Shown: piece by piece, positions 36,104 to 45,384 of the stretch
How the letters are laid out: each line of letters starts with the position of its first letter
Position numbering within the stretch: the stretch's first letter is position 1
From: Photobacterium sanguinicancri
Lineage (GTDB): Bacteria > Pseudomonadota > Gammaproteobacteria > Enterobacterales > Vibrionaceae
Assembly (NCBI RefSeq): GCF_024346675.1
Contig: NZ_AP024850.1
Span: 1,922,001-1,986,000, forward strand
DNA length: 64,000 bases
Direction of reading: 5' to 3'
Notes under the pieces: model-generated
The model's database searches: none
What the model saw: the letters and a program-made list of their open reading frames with translations, nothing else
What the model was told of the DNA's origin: nothing
Program-made: the position numbers and the translations under genes

Positions 36104-36597
36104 ATCTACATCCCGTCTTAATGGCTAGCTGTTTCGTTGTCTTGGGATGTATTATCAAGAAGAAGGGCTGAAATGTTTAATTGATTACTTTCAGGTTTAT
36201 TGAAAGAAGAAACTCAAATCTGCGGAGCAACAAGAATAAGTGCACATGCCTCTATTTACTTCAATCGCTATACTCTATTTTCAATAATAATAACGAAAAC
36301 ATATATAACCGTTATATGTCTGCTCGCCTTAAAGAAGCTAATTTGCATCTCAATTATTGTGCTTGGCTTTAATGCATAACTTAATATCTGACATTACGAA
36401 AAGTTAGCGTGGCATTCTCTCTCTTAAATGACTTGAAACGGCAACGTGATCCCTCGCCCACATAACGATTAAACCACTTTCTTTGGTGGCATAGACAAAC
36501 AAATTTAGATACAAAGGTATAGAAATGCACCTTATTGCAAATGCAATCACAGGCACCTAAAAATATGTTGTACCTTTTGCAGCTTTAAAAGGAATTT
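36104..36597. other. Divergent intergenic region upstream of the Tat-linked operon
   Basis: About 490 AT-rich bases hold both promoters. A palindrome at 36303-36317 is listed separately. A 63-codon frame at 36181-36372 has no ribosome site and is not called. Confidence 0.5.
36303..36317. promoter_or_regulatory. Palindrome ATATAAC-C-GTTATAT, candidate operator
   Basis: A perfect 7-1-7 palindrome roughly midway between the divergent amidinotransferase operon and the gene at 36598. It could bind a regulator such as the LysR protein at 32837-33712, but it does not show the LysR T-N11-A spacing clearly. Confidence 0.35.
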
Positions 36598-37188
36598 ATG
36601 ATGACTGCAACCAAAAATATTGAAAAAACGATTATCTCAACGAGTTACATCTCTAAATTAGCTGCGCATACTTCTACATTCATGGCTGCGCGCAGTAAAG
36701 ATCGCACTTTTCTGCCTGCAACAGGGGCGCATTGGTGGCTCGTTTCTCTCTCCAATCCTATTTCGGTCGAAAAGTTTTTATCTCATATTTTTTCTATTGG
36801 ATTCTATGGTGATATTGATGTACGCGGCAACGAGATTGAATTACAAACAAAGTACCAAGCAGAAGCCGCAATGATCAACGCATATTGTTCACCAGAAGCC
36901 TTCCCGATTACGATTACTGATTTAGCGGCTGAAGCTATTTATGTGGCAAATGACAACCATGCCCTACTCTGCAACCAACGCTACAATGGCGCACTAAGTT
37001 ATGGGGGCGAGCGCTTAGTGCACATGCAATTTAGTGTTACCCCTTCAAGCTGGGCGATGCTTAATGTGCTTTCTCAGGTAATTAGCATTCACGCTATTGT
37101 TCATTTTGCCCCTAACGGATACATGGTATTAAAAGCCTCAAAAGATGAGGAACAAAGAATCATTCATCACCTTGAATCTTACTTATAG
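36598..37188 (+). CDS. Hypothetical protein
   Basis: 196 residues, not recognised. AAAGGAA precedes the ATG, supporting a real gene. It appears soluble and cytoplasmic: no signal peptide or membrane segment. Two similar-looking alpha/beta halves may be present (about 40-95 with SLSNPISVEKFLSHIFSIGFYGD, and 135-190 with VTPSSWAMLNVLSQVISIHAIVHFAPNGYMVL), which would suit an ACT-like or ferredoxin-like duplication; this is speculative. It shares a bidirectional terminator with the T6SS operon. Confidence 0.65.
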   Translation: MMTATKNIEKTIISTSYISKLAAHTSTFMAARSKDRTFLPATGAHWWLVSLSNPISVEKFLSHIFSIGFYGDIDVRGNEIELQTKYQAEAAMINAYCSPEAFPITITDLAAEAIYVANDNHALLCNQRYNGALSYGGERLVHMQFSVTPSSWAMLNVLSQVISIHAIVHFAPNGYMVLKASKDEEQRIIHHLESYL

Positions 37189-37219
37189 CTCTATATAACT
37201 TTACTTAATCATTAATAAA

Positions 37220-37249
37220 AAACCTCGAACTATAAAAGTATCGAGGTTT
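37220..37249. terminator. Bidirectional terminator at the end of the T6SS operon
   Basis: AAACCTCGA and TCGAGGTTT pair perfectly around 12 bases. On the minus strand the stem is followed by a long T-rich tract, six bases after the kinase stop, so it closes the T6SS operon; on the plus strand it serves the gene at 36598-37188. Confidence 0.85.
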
Positions 37250-37254
37250 CTTAT

Positions 37255-37926
37255 TTAAACTTTAGCGTATAACCAGGCTAGCCACTTATCTACCTGCTTA
37301 GCTTCCTTAATAGTTAACCCTGCAGACTTTAATTGAAGTAGCCATTGTTGTAGTGAATACCAATCATCTTTTTCTGACACGCGATGATGCCCATAGGTTC
37401 GAGATTCAGAACAAAAGCCCAAGGAGAATTGTATACTCGATTGCGTATTAACCAGCGTATTAATCGGTAAGGCCGCGCCAAAATCGATAATCGTGATTGC
37501 CTTCGACTGTTTATCGAGTAATACATTCGAAGGTTTAATATCGCCATGAACCCAGCCTTGCTGATGGATAAGAGTTATCGCCCGCACTAGTTGTGGCACC
37601 AAGTCTAAAAAGAGAGAAACTTGATGCTGCTCCAAGCTAAGTAAAGAGTCACCTGCGACATACTCAAGAACTAATAACTGCTCATCGACTAACCGCTCGA
37701 TCGGCTGGCGAAAATAATGCGAGTGGCATTGCTGTAAACAACGCCATTCACGTTCTAGTTGATCATCTTCACCTTGCTTGATCACCACTGGCTGCATGAA
37801 ATTGGCTTGCCGATCGTGCGCAAGCCATACCTTATCCGAGAGTGTATCAATGACGTCAAAACGTTCTGTCAGCGGGTGCGTTACTCGTGCAGGGCATGAG
37901 TGTGAGTCATGAAATGCGACCTTCAT
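37255..37926 (-). CDS. T6SS-associated small Ser/Thr protein kinase
   Basis: 223 residues, essentially only a compact kinase domain. Catalytic elements are present: the ATP-binding lysine region (PVVIKQGEDD), the loop HGDIKPSN and the metal-binding IIDFG. It lacks the C-terminal transmembrane and periplasmic parts of PpkA-type kinases. AAGGT precedes the ATG. It is the last gene of the T6SS operon, 21 bases after tssM. The likely substrate is TagH/Fha in the same operon, giving threonine-phosphorylation control of assembly as in other T6SSs; this is inference. Confidence 0.85.
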   Translation of the reverse strand: MKVAFHDSHSCPARVTHPLTERFDVIDTLSDKVWLAHDRQANFMQPVVIKQGEDDQLEREWRCLQQCHSHYFRQPIERLVDEQLLVLEYVAGDSLLSLEQHQVSLFLDLVPQLVRAITLIHQQGWVHGDIKPSNVLLDKQSKAITIIDFGAALPINTLVNTQSSIQFSLGFCSESRTYGHHRVSEKDDWYSLQQWLLQLKSAGLTIKEAKQVDKWLAWLYAKV

Positions 37927-37947
37927 ATTTCTACCTTAGTCATGCAG

Positions 37948-40900
37948 CTACAGATTGGATGAAAGATGAAAGTTATTCAGCAAACGCTTATTCAACACAC
38001 TATTACTGCTGTCCAGTGCGTATTCAAACACTATGCTTTGATCTTCTAAACCATAATGAAGTTTGCGTATTCTTCTGTCCGCCGTCGCGCTTGAACTACC
38101 ATCAAAAAGCAATCTAAACAGAGCCCATTGCCCGGTATAAGACTTAGTCGCGATGCGGTTTTCACCACTGTAGAAATTTGCCGACATATAATCGTTTGCA
38201 CCAATCGATGGCCATATCACCTTGCTCCACAAACGAGGGCCATGGCGATAGGTAAAGATATTTTCATTCTCTCGCACATTAAATTGTGTGGAGGAGGTGC
38301 TCATTGAACTGGCTCTAAACTTCAACTTAACCGCAAGCTGCTGACCTGTAGGACCAAAGAAAATAGTACTGATTTTCTTCGCTTGGTTAAGTTGATTTAA
38401 TGTTGCTTGCTGTATTGGCAACTTACGGCCATCAACCTCTGCTAATTTTAAGGTGTTATTATCCCAATATACAAAGGGCTGTAACTGCTTAGTAATAAAG
38501 GTATCTAGACGCCCTTGCGGTTTGAACATAGTAGCAAAATCATCAATTGCGACTTCACCTCGTCCTTGCAGTGCAAATGGAAAACGTCCTTCAACGGCTT
38601 CGCGATAAAAATGATAGACCTGCCCTTGCCATTGCTGGTTAAGGTAGCCAACGCCACCTTCAATCACGCCCTTCCACGCTTGCTTATCAAGGCTTTTGAT
38701 CCAGTCTGCAACTTGCCCCGGTGCTTTGCTTGATTGGCGTCGGAAGTTAACTAACGCATCTTGGCTACCTGCCGCATGGGCTTGTGCATTCGCATACAGC
38801 ACACGCTGTGGTTCACTGCTGGTTAACGCTGAATCAAAATAAGTATTTAAGTTATCCAGCTCAGTCATTAGCTCATCGATTGGTGCACTCTTGCTTTTCC
38901 CTTGAATAGCCATGAAAGAGGCATAACGACTAAAAGCTTCGTTAACTACAAATGATGGTTGTAAACGGACTAAGTCATCACCCGCAACGCGATTGATTTT
39001 GTCGAGCTTTCTTAGCTGCTTACCGACCTTTTTCAGACCAAGCTGGTTTGCCGCTTTTGCGTTTCCTCTGGTATCAGCATCATTTTTAGCCGCCAGCGTG
39101 GTGTTCACAATCACTGCATCTAACACATCAATTAATGGACTGTTGGCTGGCTCTCGGGCAATTTTAATAGCGCTAGCAAGGTCATACACACTGGTGAAGT
39201 CTTTCACTTCAATGTTCTTCACTAACTCTTTCCACTGATAGACATAATCCGCGTAGTACAGCCTTTGGATTTTCTTACTAAGCTCAGATAGCTCAGCAAC
39301 AGACGCGCCAGACATATCCCCTTGGATACTTTTGAATTCATCATATTGCTTTTTCAACAGAGCCGACTTAACGGTTAGATCTATTTTACTGTGCCCTTGG
39401 CGAGTGAATAACTCAGGCAATAAATAACCGTGGAAGTCTTCTCTAAATTGAAATAAATCATCAAATTTATCACCCAACTGACGTCGAATATCCACACGAT
39501 TTCGGTATTCAGGCATCGATTTTACACGCGCATAAATCAAGCGTTCAGGCGATAACCCTTCTAAGTTTTGAACTGCAACCGATACCAACTCATCATTGGA
39601 TTTCAGCATGTTTTGATAATCACTATTGAATAAATCAACCATCAACTTACTCAGATTGTTGATGTTACTCGCTGAAATATCACCTTGATCGTTGAGTGTA
39701 TCGACCAGGTAATTAATCATTTCATTCTGATCTAGGCGTTGCTTATCAAACAACATTTGATAATAACGCAACAATTCAAAGACCTTACTTGGATTACCTA
39801 AGTTAACGTACACATACAGTTCGCTACTTAACACCTCTTCAAGTTGAGGCAGCAAAAAGATCTGCAGTTGCTTTTGGTAGCTTTGATAAATATCTTCAGC
39901 AGTTTGAGTTTGGTTAAAGCTGACTTTATCGTACCAAGCTAAGGGCTGTTCGCCTTCTTGTGCCACCAATCGTAATTCATTCAGAACTGGCGTAATTTCT
40001 TCTAAGCCAGTAAAGCCATCGCGCAGACGATCAATATCATTACGGTATAAGCTCAGTTTAGTAATCGCCTTTTCTCGAAACGCTTCATCGTAGCTCCAGT
40101 TATCACGCAACTGCAGGCCAAAGAATACAATCCCAGACACGACGCACATCACCATTAACGATCGCAACGCTAAATAGCTATAGTGACGACGTTCATTAAC
40201 ACCAACCAGCGTGGCTTCAGGTAATATGACATTGCTAAAAATACGGTTGGCAAAAAGACTCTTTCGACCTTGTTGCTGGTGCTTGATACCTTCGGCATTG
40301 AAAGCGGCTTTATCAGCCACAAGCTGGGTTAACAGATCAAAACTCACCTCTTTTTGACTCGTGGTGAGCATATACATACCACGTAACCATACCGATTGAC
40401 GTACTCGGTTTTCACGGCCAAGATGAGTGAGCAGCTCATTCGCTCGCTCAAAGAACACACGTAACTGATAAGGAAGTGTGATGATCGATTTGGACTCTTC
40501 TTCTCGCGATTCTCGCAATAGCTGAAACTGCTGCTGAGCTAAATTGGTCAAGATAGCATCACACTCTTTTTTGAGGTCACGCGGGTCAAAACGATTATTT
40601 TCGTTAAGCTGCAGCGTGACACCAAATGGATTCTCAACATCGCAACCCGAGTAGTTCGTAAAGAAATCGACAAAATCAGCAATCGAATCCGACTTAGTAA
40701 AGACGGTGTACACTGGCAGTGATAATCCAGTATGTTCACCTAGTGCCAAAATGGATTCCTGCAAGTTTGAGCTTAATGTAACGCGTGTTTTCTTATCGCC
40801 CTGCAATAAACGATCGCAGCCAATCGCCGTAATAATGCCGTTTACCGCTTGGCGTGGACGATATTTCAATAGTTGCTGAGCAAATACACGCCATAGACGA

Positions 40901-41418
40901 TCATCTATCCCTGAGTCATCGAATAAACGGTGGCCGACTTCAACCACAACAAGACTATCGTTACTCCAGAAACGTAAATACTGATCGGTATCACTGTCAT
41001 CTAACGTACGGTGCAATACGGGTTCTAAGTTGTTTTGCTGTAATAAGCTGCTTTTCGCATCTTTTTCACCACCAATAAGCACATACCATGGAAGTTCATA
41101 CATGTTATGTAACTTATTAGCCCGCAGGCCTTTTAGTTGCTTAATGGCCTCGATGAACATTTGGTTAATGGTTTTCACATCTTGCTTGAACAAGATTTCC
41201 ACTTCATGCTCTTGCTTCGCTTCTTTTGATTGATCGCGATACCAATAACACGCGAAACTACTCAGCACACATAATATACCCCCGCCCCACATCATTGCGG
41301 TACGTAGGGGAAACGCATCGTCGGTAGCGATTGGCATCCAGTAGACAACTGCCAGTGTGCCCAACAAGAAGGCAAGAGTTATAGCCAGCCATGGCTTATT
41401 CAGGTTTACTTTATTCAT
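37948..41418 (-). CDS. tssM: T6SS inner-membrane core protein TssM (IcmF)
   Basis: 1156 residues. Two membrane helices at the N-terminus (about 13-28 and 40-60), a cytoplasmic domain, a third helix near 420-437 (SLMVMCVVSGIVFFG) and a long periplasmic part ending in the TssM C-terminal beta domain that contacts TssJ. The nucleotide-binding loop at 116-124 reads GGEKDAKSS: the second glycine of the Walker A consensus is alanine. TssM forms the envelope-spanning complex with TssJ and TssL. It lies eight bases downstream of tssL. Confidence 0.93.
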   Translation of the reverse strand: MNKVNLNKPWLAITLAFLLGTLAVVYWMPIATDDAFPLRTAMMWGGGILCVLSSFACYWYRDQSKEAKQEHEVEILFKQDVKTINQMFIEAIKQLKGLRANKLHNMYELPWYVLIGGEKDAKSSLLQQNNLEPVLHRTLDDSDTDQYLRFWSNDSLVVVEVGHRLFDDSGIDDRLWRVFAQQLLKYRPRQAVNGIITAIGCDRLLQGDKKTRVTLSSNLQESILALGEHTGLSLPVYTVFTKSDSIADFVDFFTNYSGCDVENPFGVTLQLNENNRFDPRDLKKECDAILTNLAQQQFQLLRESREEESKSIITLPYQLRVFFERANELLTHLGRENRVRQSVWLRGMYMLTTSQKEVSFDLLTQLVADKAAFNAEGIKHQQQGRKSLFANRIFSNVILPEATLVGVNERRHYSYLALRSLMVMCVVSGIVFFGLQLRDNWSYDEAFREKAITKLSLYRNDIDRLRDGFTGLEEITPVLNELRLVAQEGEQPLAWYDKVSFNQTQTAEDIYQSYQKQLQIFLLPQLEEVLSSELYVYVNLGNPSKVFELLRYYQMLFDKQRLDQNEMINYLVDTLNDQGDISASNINNLSKLMVDLFNSDYQNMLKSNDELVSVAVQNLEGLSPERLIYARVKSMPEYRNRVDIRRQLGDKFDDLFQFREDFHGYLLPELFTRQGHSKIDLTVKSALLKKQYDEFKSIQGDMSGASVAELSELSKKIQRLYYADYVYQWKELVKNIEVKDFTSVYDLASAIKIAREPANSPLIDVLDAVIVNTTLAAKNDADTRGNAKAANQLGLKKVGKQLRKLDKINRVAGDDLVRLQPSFVVNEAFSRYASFMAIQGKSKSAPIDELMTELDNLNTYFDSALTSSEPQRVLYANAQAHAAGSQDALVNFRRQSSKAPGQVADWIKSLDKQAWKGVIEGGVGYLNQQWQGQVYHFYREAVEGRFPFALQGRGEVAIDDFATMFKPQGRLDTFITKQLQPFVYWDNNTLKLAEVDGRKLPIQQATLNQLNQAKKISTIFFGPTGQQLAVKLKFRASSMSTSSTQFNVRENENIFTYRHGPRLWSKVIWPSIGANDYMSANFYSGENRIATKSYTGQWALFRLLFDGSSSATADRRIRKLHYGLEDQSIVFEYALDSSNSVLNKRLLNNFHLSSNL

Positions 41419-41426
41419 TATTGTTA

Positions 41427-42569
41427 CTAACTCTGTTTGCTGCGACGAATAACGGCATTCAAGCCAAATCGTGCATTTAACTCATTCTTCAATTGCTTGG
41501 CTTTGGTTAGATCTGCCTGTTTAGGCACCACCAGCTCAACCATGTTGTCCATTTCACGAATTTGCACGCTGTAGCCAGTACCTTGCATATCTTGAGCAAG
41601 TCGTTTGGCATTAGCCTCTATTGAGAATGTCGCCAACAATACTTCCCACTGTGCAGGCTTTGCCTCTGGTGTTGGAGCAGCTTTTTTCTCTGCGACTGGC
41701 TCAATAAGACCGATATCTTCAGCAGTACTGACATACACCAAATCTTCATCTTGAGAGGAGTTAGAAAAGCCATCCATTTCTAGTGTGTTGAACGCCGTGA
41801 TAGTGGACTGACTTCGGCTGTCATACCAAAACTCAGAAAATATATAAGAGCCCACCACAACCAGCGTTGTAAGCATCATCAACTTAGGGGCGCTTAAAAA
41901 CTGCCAAGGAGTTTTCTTTACGGGTAACTCTGGCGTAACAGGCACATGCATACCTGACTCTTCGCGAAAATGGCGGATCGTCAGGTATAACTCAGACTTT
42001 AACTCGTTGATCTTCCTGCGTTCGGCGTGACGATACTTGCCAAGGAAACCCAGCATCATCAACACATACTGCAGCTCTAGAAAATCAACAAGCTTAGATG
42101 GTTGACGGCGCGCCTGATCAAGCAGTTGAAAAAAAACTTCACCACCATTGCGCTGATTAAATACCTTGCTTAGTACAGAGTGATTTTCCCAACGGATTTG
42201 CTCTCCCCACGAGGTATATTGGATCATTTCATCAAAAGCGGCACACAGCACAAAGCAACCCTTTTCGATCACACTCGGGTGATAATCTAAAAACAACCCC
42301 CGTCGTTTAAAATCATCAATTGCATCCAGTAGTTGTTGGCGGAAAGCGTCAATATCAAGCGGTGACGACATTCTCGGTAAGCTCACCAATAGCCCCAACA
42401 ACTCACTACATGCATTAAGCAATGGGTTTTCATAGATAGCTAAATTATCGATTACCTTCTCAGTGCCTGATAAATCCAGCGCCTGAGTTTTAATTGGTTC
42501 AGCTATGTTTTGCTTAAACTCAGTGCGGCGTATCGAAATTGTTTCTTGTTCATTAAATAACGAAGTCAT
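41427..42569 (-). CDS. tssL: T6SS membrane-complex protein TssL (DotU) with C-terminal SPOR-like domain
   Basis: 380 residues. The N-terminal 200 are the cytoplasmic DotU/IcmH domain, followed by one membrane helix at about 228-248 and a periplasmic linker. The last 74 residues (307-380) look like a SPOR peptidoglycan-binding domain (WEVLLATFSIEANAKRLAQ, GYSVQIRE). Peptidoglycan anchoring in TssL is more often supplied by an OmpA-like domain, so this is an unusual replacement. Works with TssM and TssJ in the inner membrane. Located between tssK and tssM. Confidence 0.9.
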   Translation of the reverse strand: MTSLFNEQETISIRRTEFKQNIAEPIKTQALDLSGTEKVIDNLAIYENPLLNACSELLGLLVSLPRMSSPLDIDAFRQQLLDAIDDFKRRGLFLDYHPSVIEKGCFVLCAAFDEMIQYTSWGEQIRWENHSVLSKVFNQRNGGEVFFQLLDQARRQPSKLVDFLELQYVLMMLGFLGKYRHAERRKINELKSELYLTIRHFREESGMHVPVTPELPVKKTPWQFLSAPKLMMLTTLVVVGSYIFSEFWYDSRSQSTITAFNTLEMDGFSNSSQDEDLVYVSTAEDIGLIEPVAEKKAAPTPEAKPAQWEVLLATFSIEANAKRLAQDMQGTGYSVQIREMDNMVELVVPKQADLTKAKQLKNELNARFGLNAVIRRSKQS

Positions 42570-42579
42570 AGCGATACCA

Positions 42580-43902
42580 TCAACGAATTACGTAAAATTC
42601 AATATCAACATCACCAATACGGCTGTCGACGTGTAACGCAATTGGCTCGTCTTTTTGCACCAATTCATGCCATAGCTCAGAACGTGTATCTAACTCAAAA
42701 TATGCGGCATCCGTGCGCAGTTTTAGCTCGGAAGGTGCTATAGGTAAGGTGCGTAATGGCACACCAGATAATGAATTTCGTACCAAATCAGCAATCGTAC
42801 TATTCCCCGCCAGTTTCACGGCTAACGGAAATTGTTCACTTAATTGCACTGACCCCAACGGGGATGACACAACAAGAATAAAGCGGCCTGAGTTATATAA
42901 ACCACGATCTTGCACCAGCGTTCGCAATAAGCGACGTTTCAAGAATAAGTTTGAATCCCAAGTTAACGTGGTGACATTATCAAGTTGAACTTCACGCAAT
43001 AGCACACGCATATCAACAAATAAGCTAGAGAATAAAGCGTACAACTTGCCATTATTCCAACCAGGGTATTCTTGTGGCATCTTGCCATTTAGCCCCTGCA
43101 TTTCCCCCGCTATTTGCAGACATTGGTGATACACCTCTTGCGGTGAGGTAGTACCAACATCAAGCCAATACTTCACCATCGGGAGCCAACGCCCTAACGA
43201 CTGCAGCCATAAATAATCGCGCATCAGCGCCTGATGGCTCTTACTTGCCGATTCAACTTGCAAACGTTGGGAAATCGTTCGTGCGCGATACTGCATCTGC
43301 GCATATAACTCACTAACCCCTTCTTTCAGGTAGTTAGACACAGTGAAGTACAGTGATGCTGGAATAAACGCTTGGTTTAATTCAATTTCACCATCAGACT
43401 TATGTTCAGATACATGCGCAATCGGGATTAATGTGTAATCTTGTAGATCTTCACCTTCAAGCTTTAATACAATATTCAACTCTGCCAGTTCTAGTTGCAA
43501 CGCATCACTATTGCCTCTGCTGGTATCAAACACATTGTGATCCGCGCGATGGTAGCGACGGTTTCGGTCACTTTTTTCACCTACGTTAACCACACCAGAG
43601 CGGTAGATTGGCATTGCAAGGTAAACCATTTTATCTATGGTGCCTGCGGGAACATCCAGCGCTAAGCCATTACGGATATCAAACGGTGTGCCATCAGGAA
43701 AAATACCTCTCGCGTTCTTAATACCGACTTTACCTATGTTCGTCATAGAGTGATCAAGGTTAAAATCAGCCAAACCATAACGCGATGGGTTCATCAGCCC
43801 GCAATAGTCTTTTGCAAAGCCTTCTAAATAGCGTTCTTGTTGTTGAAAGTGCTGAGGACTTAAAAACATCCCTTCAGACCAAACGACTTTATTCTTATCC
43901 AT
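42580..43902 (-). CDS. tssK: T6SS baseplate protein TssK
   Basis: 440 residues, normal length. The typical N-terminus (KVVWSEGMFLSPQHFQQQERYLE) is intact. TssK trimers connect the baseplate (TssE/F/G) to the TssJLM membrane complex. The ATG shares its first base with the last base of the tssJ stop (TAATG), so translation is coupled. No anomalies seen. Confidence 0.96.
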   Translation of the reverse strand: MDKNKVVWSEGMFLSPQHFQQQERYLEGFAKDYCGLMNPSRYGLADFNLDHSMTNIGKVGIKNARGIFPDGTPFDIRNGLALDVPAGTIDKMVYLAMPIYRSGVVNVGEKSDRNRRYHRADHNVFDTSRGNSDALQLELAELNIVLKLEGEDLQDYTLIPIAHVSEHKSDGEIELNQAFIPASLYFTVSNYLKEGVSELYAQMQYRARTISQRLQVESASKSHQALMRDYLWLQSLGRWLPMVKYWLDVGTTSPQEVYHQCLQIAGEMQGLNGKMPQEYPGWNNGKLYALFSSLFVDMRVLLREVQLDNVTTLTWDSNLFLKRRLLRTLVQDRGLYNSGRFILVVSSPLGSVQLSEQFPLAVKLAGNSTIADLVRNSLSGVPLRTLPIAPSELKLRTDAAYFELDTRSELWHELVQKDEPIALHVDSRIGDVDIEFYVIR

Positions 43903-44378
43903 TATTTGTCCTCTAGATCCGTAACACTGACATTAATACCGTCGATCATTACGTTTACTTCGATTTTTGAATCAGGCTCGATAGCCATAATCACTTTATT
44001 TTTTGCTTCTCGGTAATTCGCGAATGCCGCTATCACTCCCACATATTTCACTTCACTCATTTGCGGAATTTCCACCGTCAATTTACCGCTTGGTAAAACA
44101 CTACCTAGTTGACGCTTCGATAATAAATCGGCTTTGAGTGCACCCTGATCGTCGTTGTAAATGTCCAAAAAATTGGCTTGCTTAAACGCTTCACTATCTG
44201 CCAATTGATAAATTCTGACTTCAAGCGGCGATGCAAGACCGTCAATATTTGGGTTAATATTATTTGCAGCGGTGATATGCGCGATCACTAACGCGGGACT
44301 GTCATCTTTCCAAAACATCCAGCTACTGCAACCATTCAGCATTAACAATGCAGAGACGAGAAATAAAATGCGCTTCAT
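43902..44378 (-). CDS. tssJ: T6SS outer-membrane lipoprotein TssJ
   Basis: 158 residues with a lipoprotein signal and lipobox LNGC (C17). The mature part is the small transthyretin-like beta-sandwich expected of TssJ. It anchors the TssM periplasmic domain at the outer membrane. The start follows the tagH stop immediately, and the stop overlaps the tssK start. Confidence 0.93.
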   Translation of the reverse strand: MKRILFLVSALLMLNGCSSWMFWKDDSPALVIAHITAANNINPNIDGLASPLEVRIYQLADSEAFKQANFLDIYNDDQGALKADLLSKRQLGSVLPSGKLTVEIPQMSEVKYVGVIAAFANYREAKNKVIMAIEPDSKIEVNVMIDGINVSVTDLEDK

Positions 44379-45383
44379 TTACTTATCTCCAAATGTTTGT
44401 TTGATGCGTAAGCTTTCAGCAAAGTAAGCTTTGAACTTCATCTGCCACTCGTTGTTCTCTTTCTGACGCGCATAATAGCGTTGATACATGGCCCAATAAT
44501 CAGGTTTTCGCCCCCAAAAACTGCTTGGTGCTAAGTCAGTGAATAAACCTTCTAATGACTCTGGTGACACTTCCGTTAATAAACGATCTAGAGCCATTTC
44601 AGCCGCTTGCATCATCATCTCTTGTTGCTTCGCTTGAAATGACAAAAGCTGCTGAGGGTCAAGAACCGCAGATGCACTTGCAGTTGTAGCGGCTGACTGA
44701 TGCTCTTGCACCCCACCACGCTGCGATTCTCGTCGCGGCTCTCGTTGTATGGCGACCACTTGGTTTATGTTGTCATCACCGAATGGGTCATCATCAAAAC
44801 CATCATCTTGAAACACATTCGCTGTTTGAGACTGCTTATCTAAAACAACTTCAGGTTCTCTTGCTAAAAAAGGGTCTTCAATCACACTGTCTTGCGATTC
44901 CGCCGTAAACGACAGGACGGGGTCAAACCTATCTGGCTCAGGAGTAACCACTTCTAAATGCGTTTTGACCGAGGGTAATTCGCTGCCAAAAGGGTCGTCT
45001 TCCCAACCGTTCAAAATAGGCTCGGCAGCAGATTGTAATTGCTTCGCTTTGGCCGTTTCAGGAATGAAACAAGAAATCATCAGCCTATACTTACCTAAAT
45101 TCAGTACATCACCGTCGCTTAAGGTCGATTGGTTATTACGACCCAGTGGCTCATGGCTACCATTAATAAATAAGCCATTGGTACTGACATCCATAATTTG
45201 ATAACCACGACTGCTGCGGCTAATTAGTGCATGCGTTCCTGAGATTTCACGAGAAGCATCTGAGAGCTGCATGGTCGTGCCAAATGCACGGCCTATGCTG
45301 CCTCCTTCATCAGGAAAATTATGCGCCCATGCAGTAATGGGCTCCCCGTCTGGAGAACTGATAATTCTTAGTGATAACGGCAT
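44379..45383 (-). CDS. tagH: T6SS FHA-domain protein TagH/Fha
   Basis: 334 residues. The N-terminal forkhead-associated domain (about 25-105) keeps the phosphothreonine-binding elements (GSIGRAFG, SREISGTHALI, STNGLFING). An acidic, Gln-rich linker follows, then the typical TagH C-terminal domain (about 235-330, LLSFQAKQQEMMMQAAEMAL). It would read phosphorylation by the operon kinase at 37255-37926 and promote T6SS assembly. Lies one base after the periplasmic-binding-protein gene of the accessory cassette, without a gap. Confidence 0.93.
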   Translation of the reverse strand: MPLSLRIISSPDGEPITAWAHNFPDEGGSIGRAFGTTMQLSDASREISGTHALISRSSRGYQIMDVSTNGLFINGSHEPLGRNNQSTLSDGDVLNLGKYRLMISCFIPETAKAKQLQSAAEPILNGWEDDPFGSELPSVKTHLEVVTPEPDRFDPVLSFTAESQDSVIEDPFLAREPEVVLDKQSQTANVFQDDGFDDDPFGDDNINQVVAIQREPRRESQRGGVQEHQSAATTASASAVLDPQQLLSFQAKQQEMMMQAAEMALDRLLTEVSPESLEGLFTDLAPSSFWGRKPDYWAMYQRYYARQKENNEWQMKFKAYFAESLRIKQTFGDK

Positions 45384-45384
45384 G

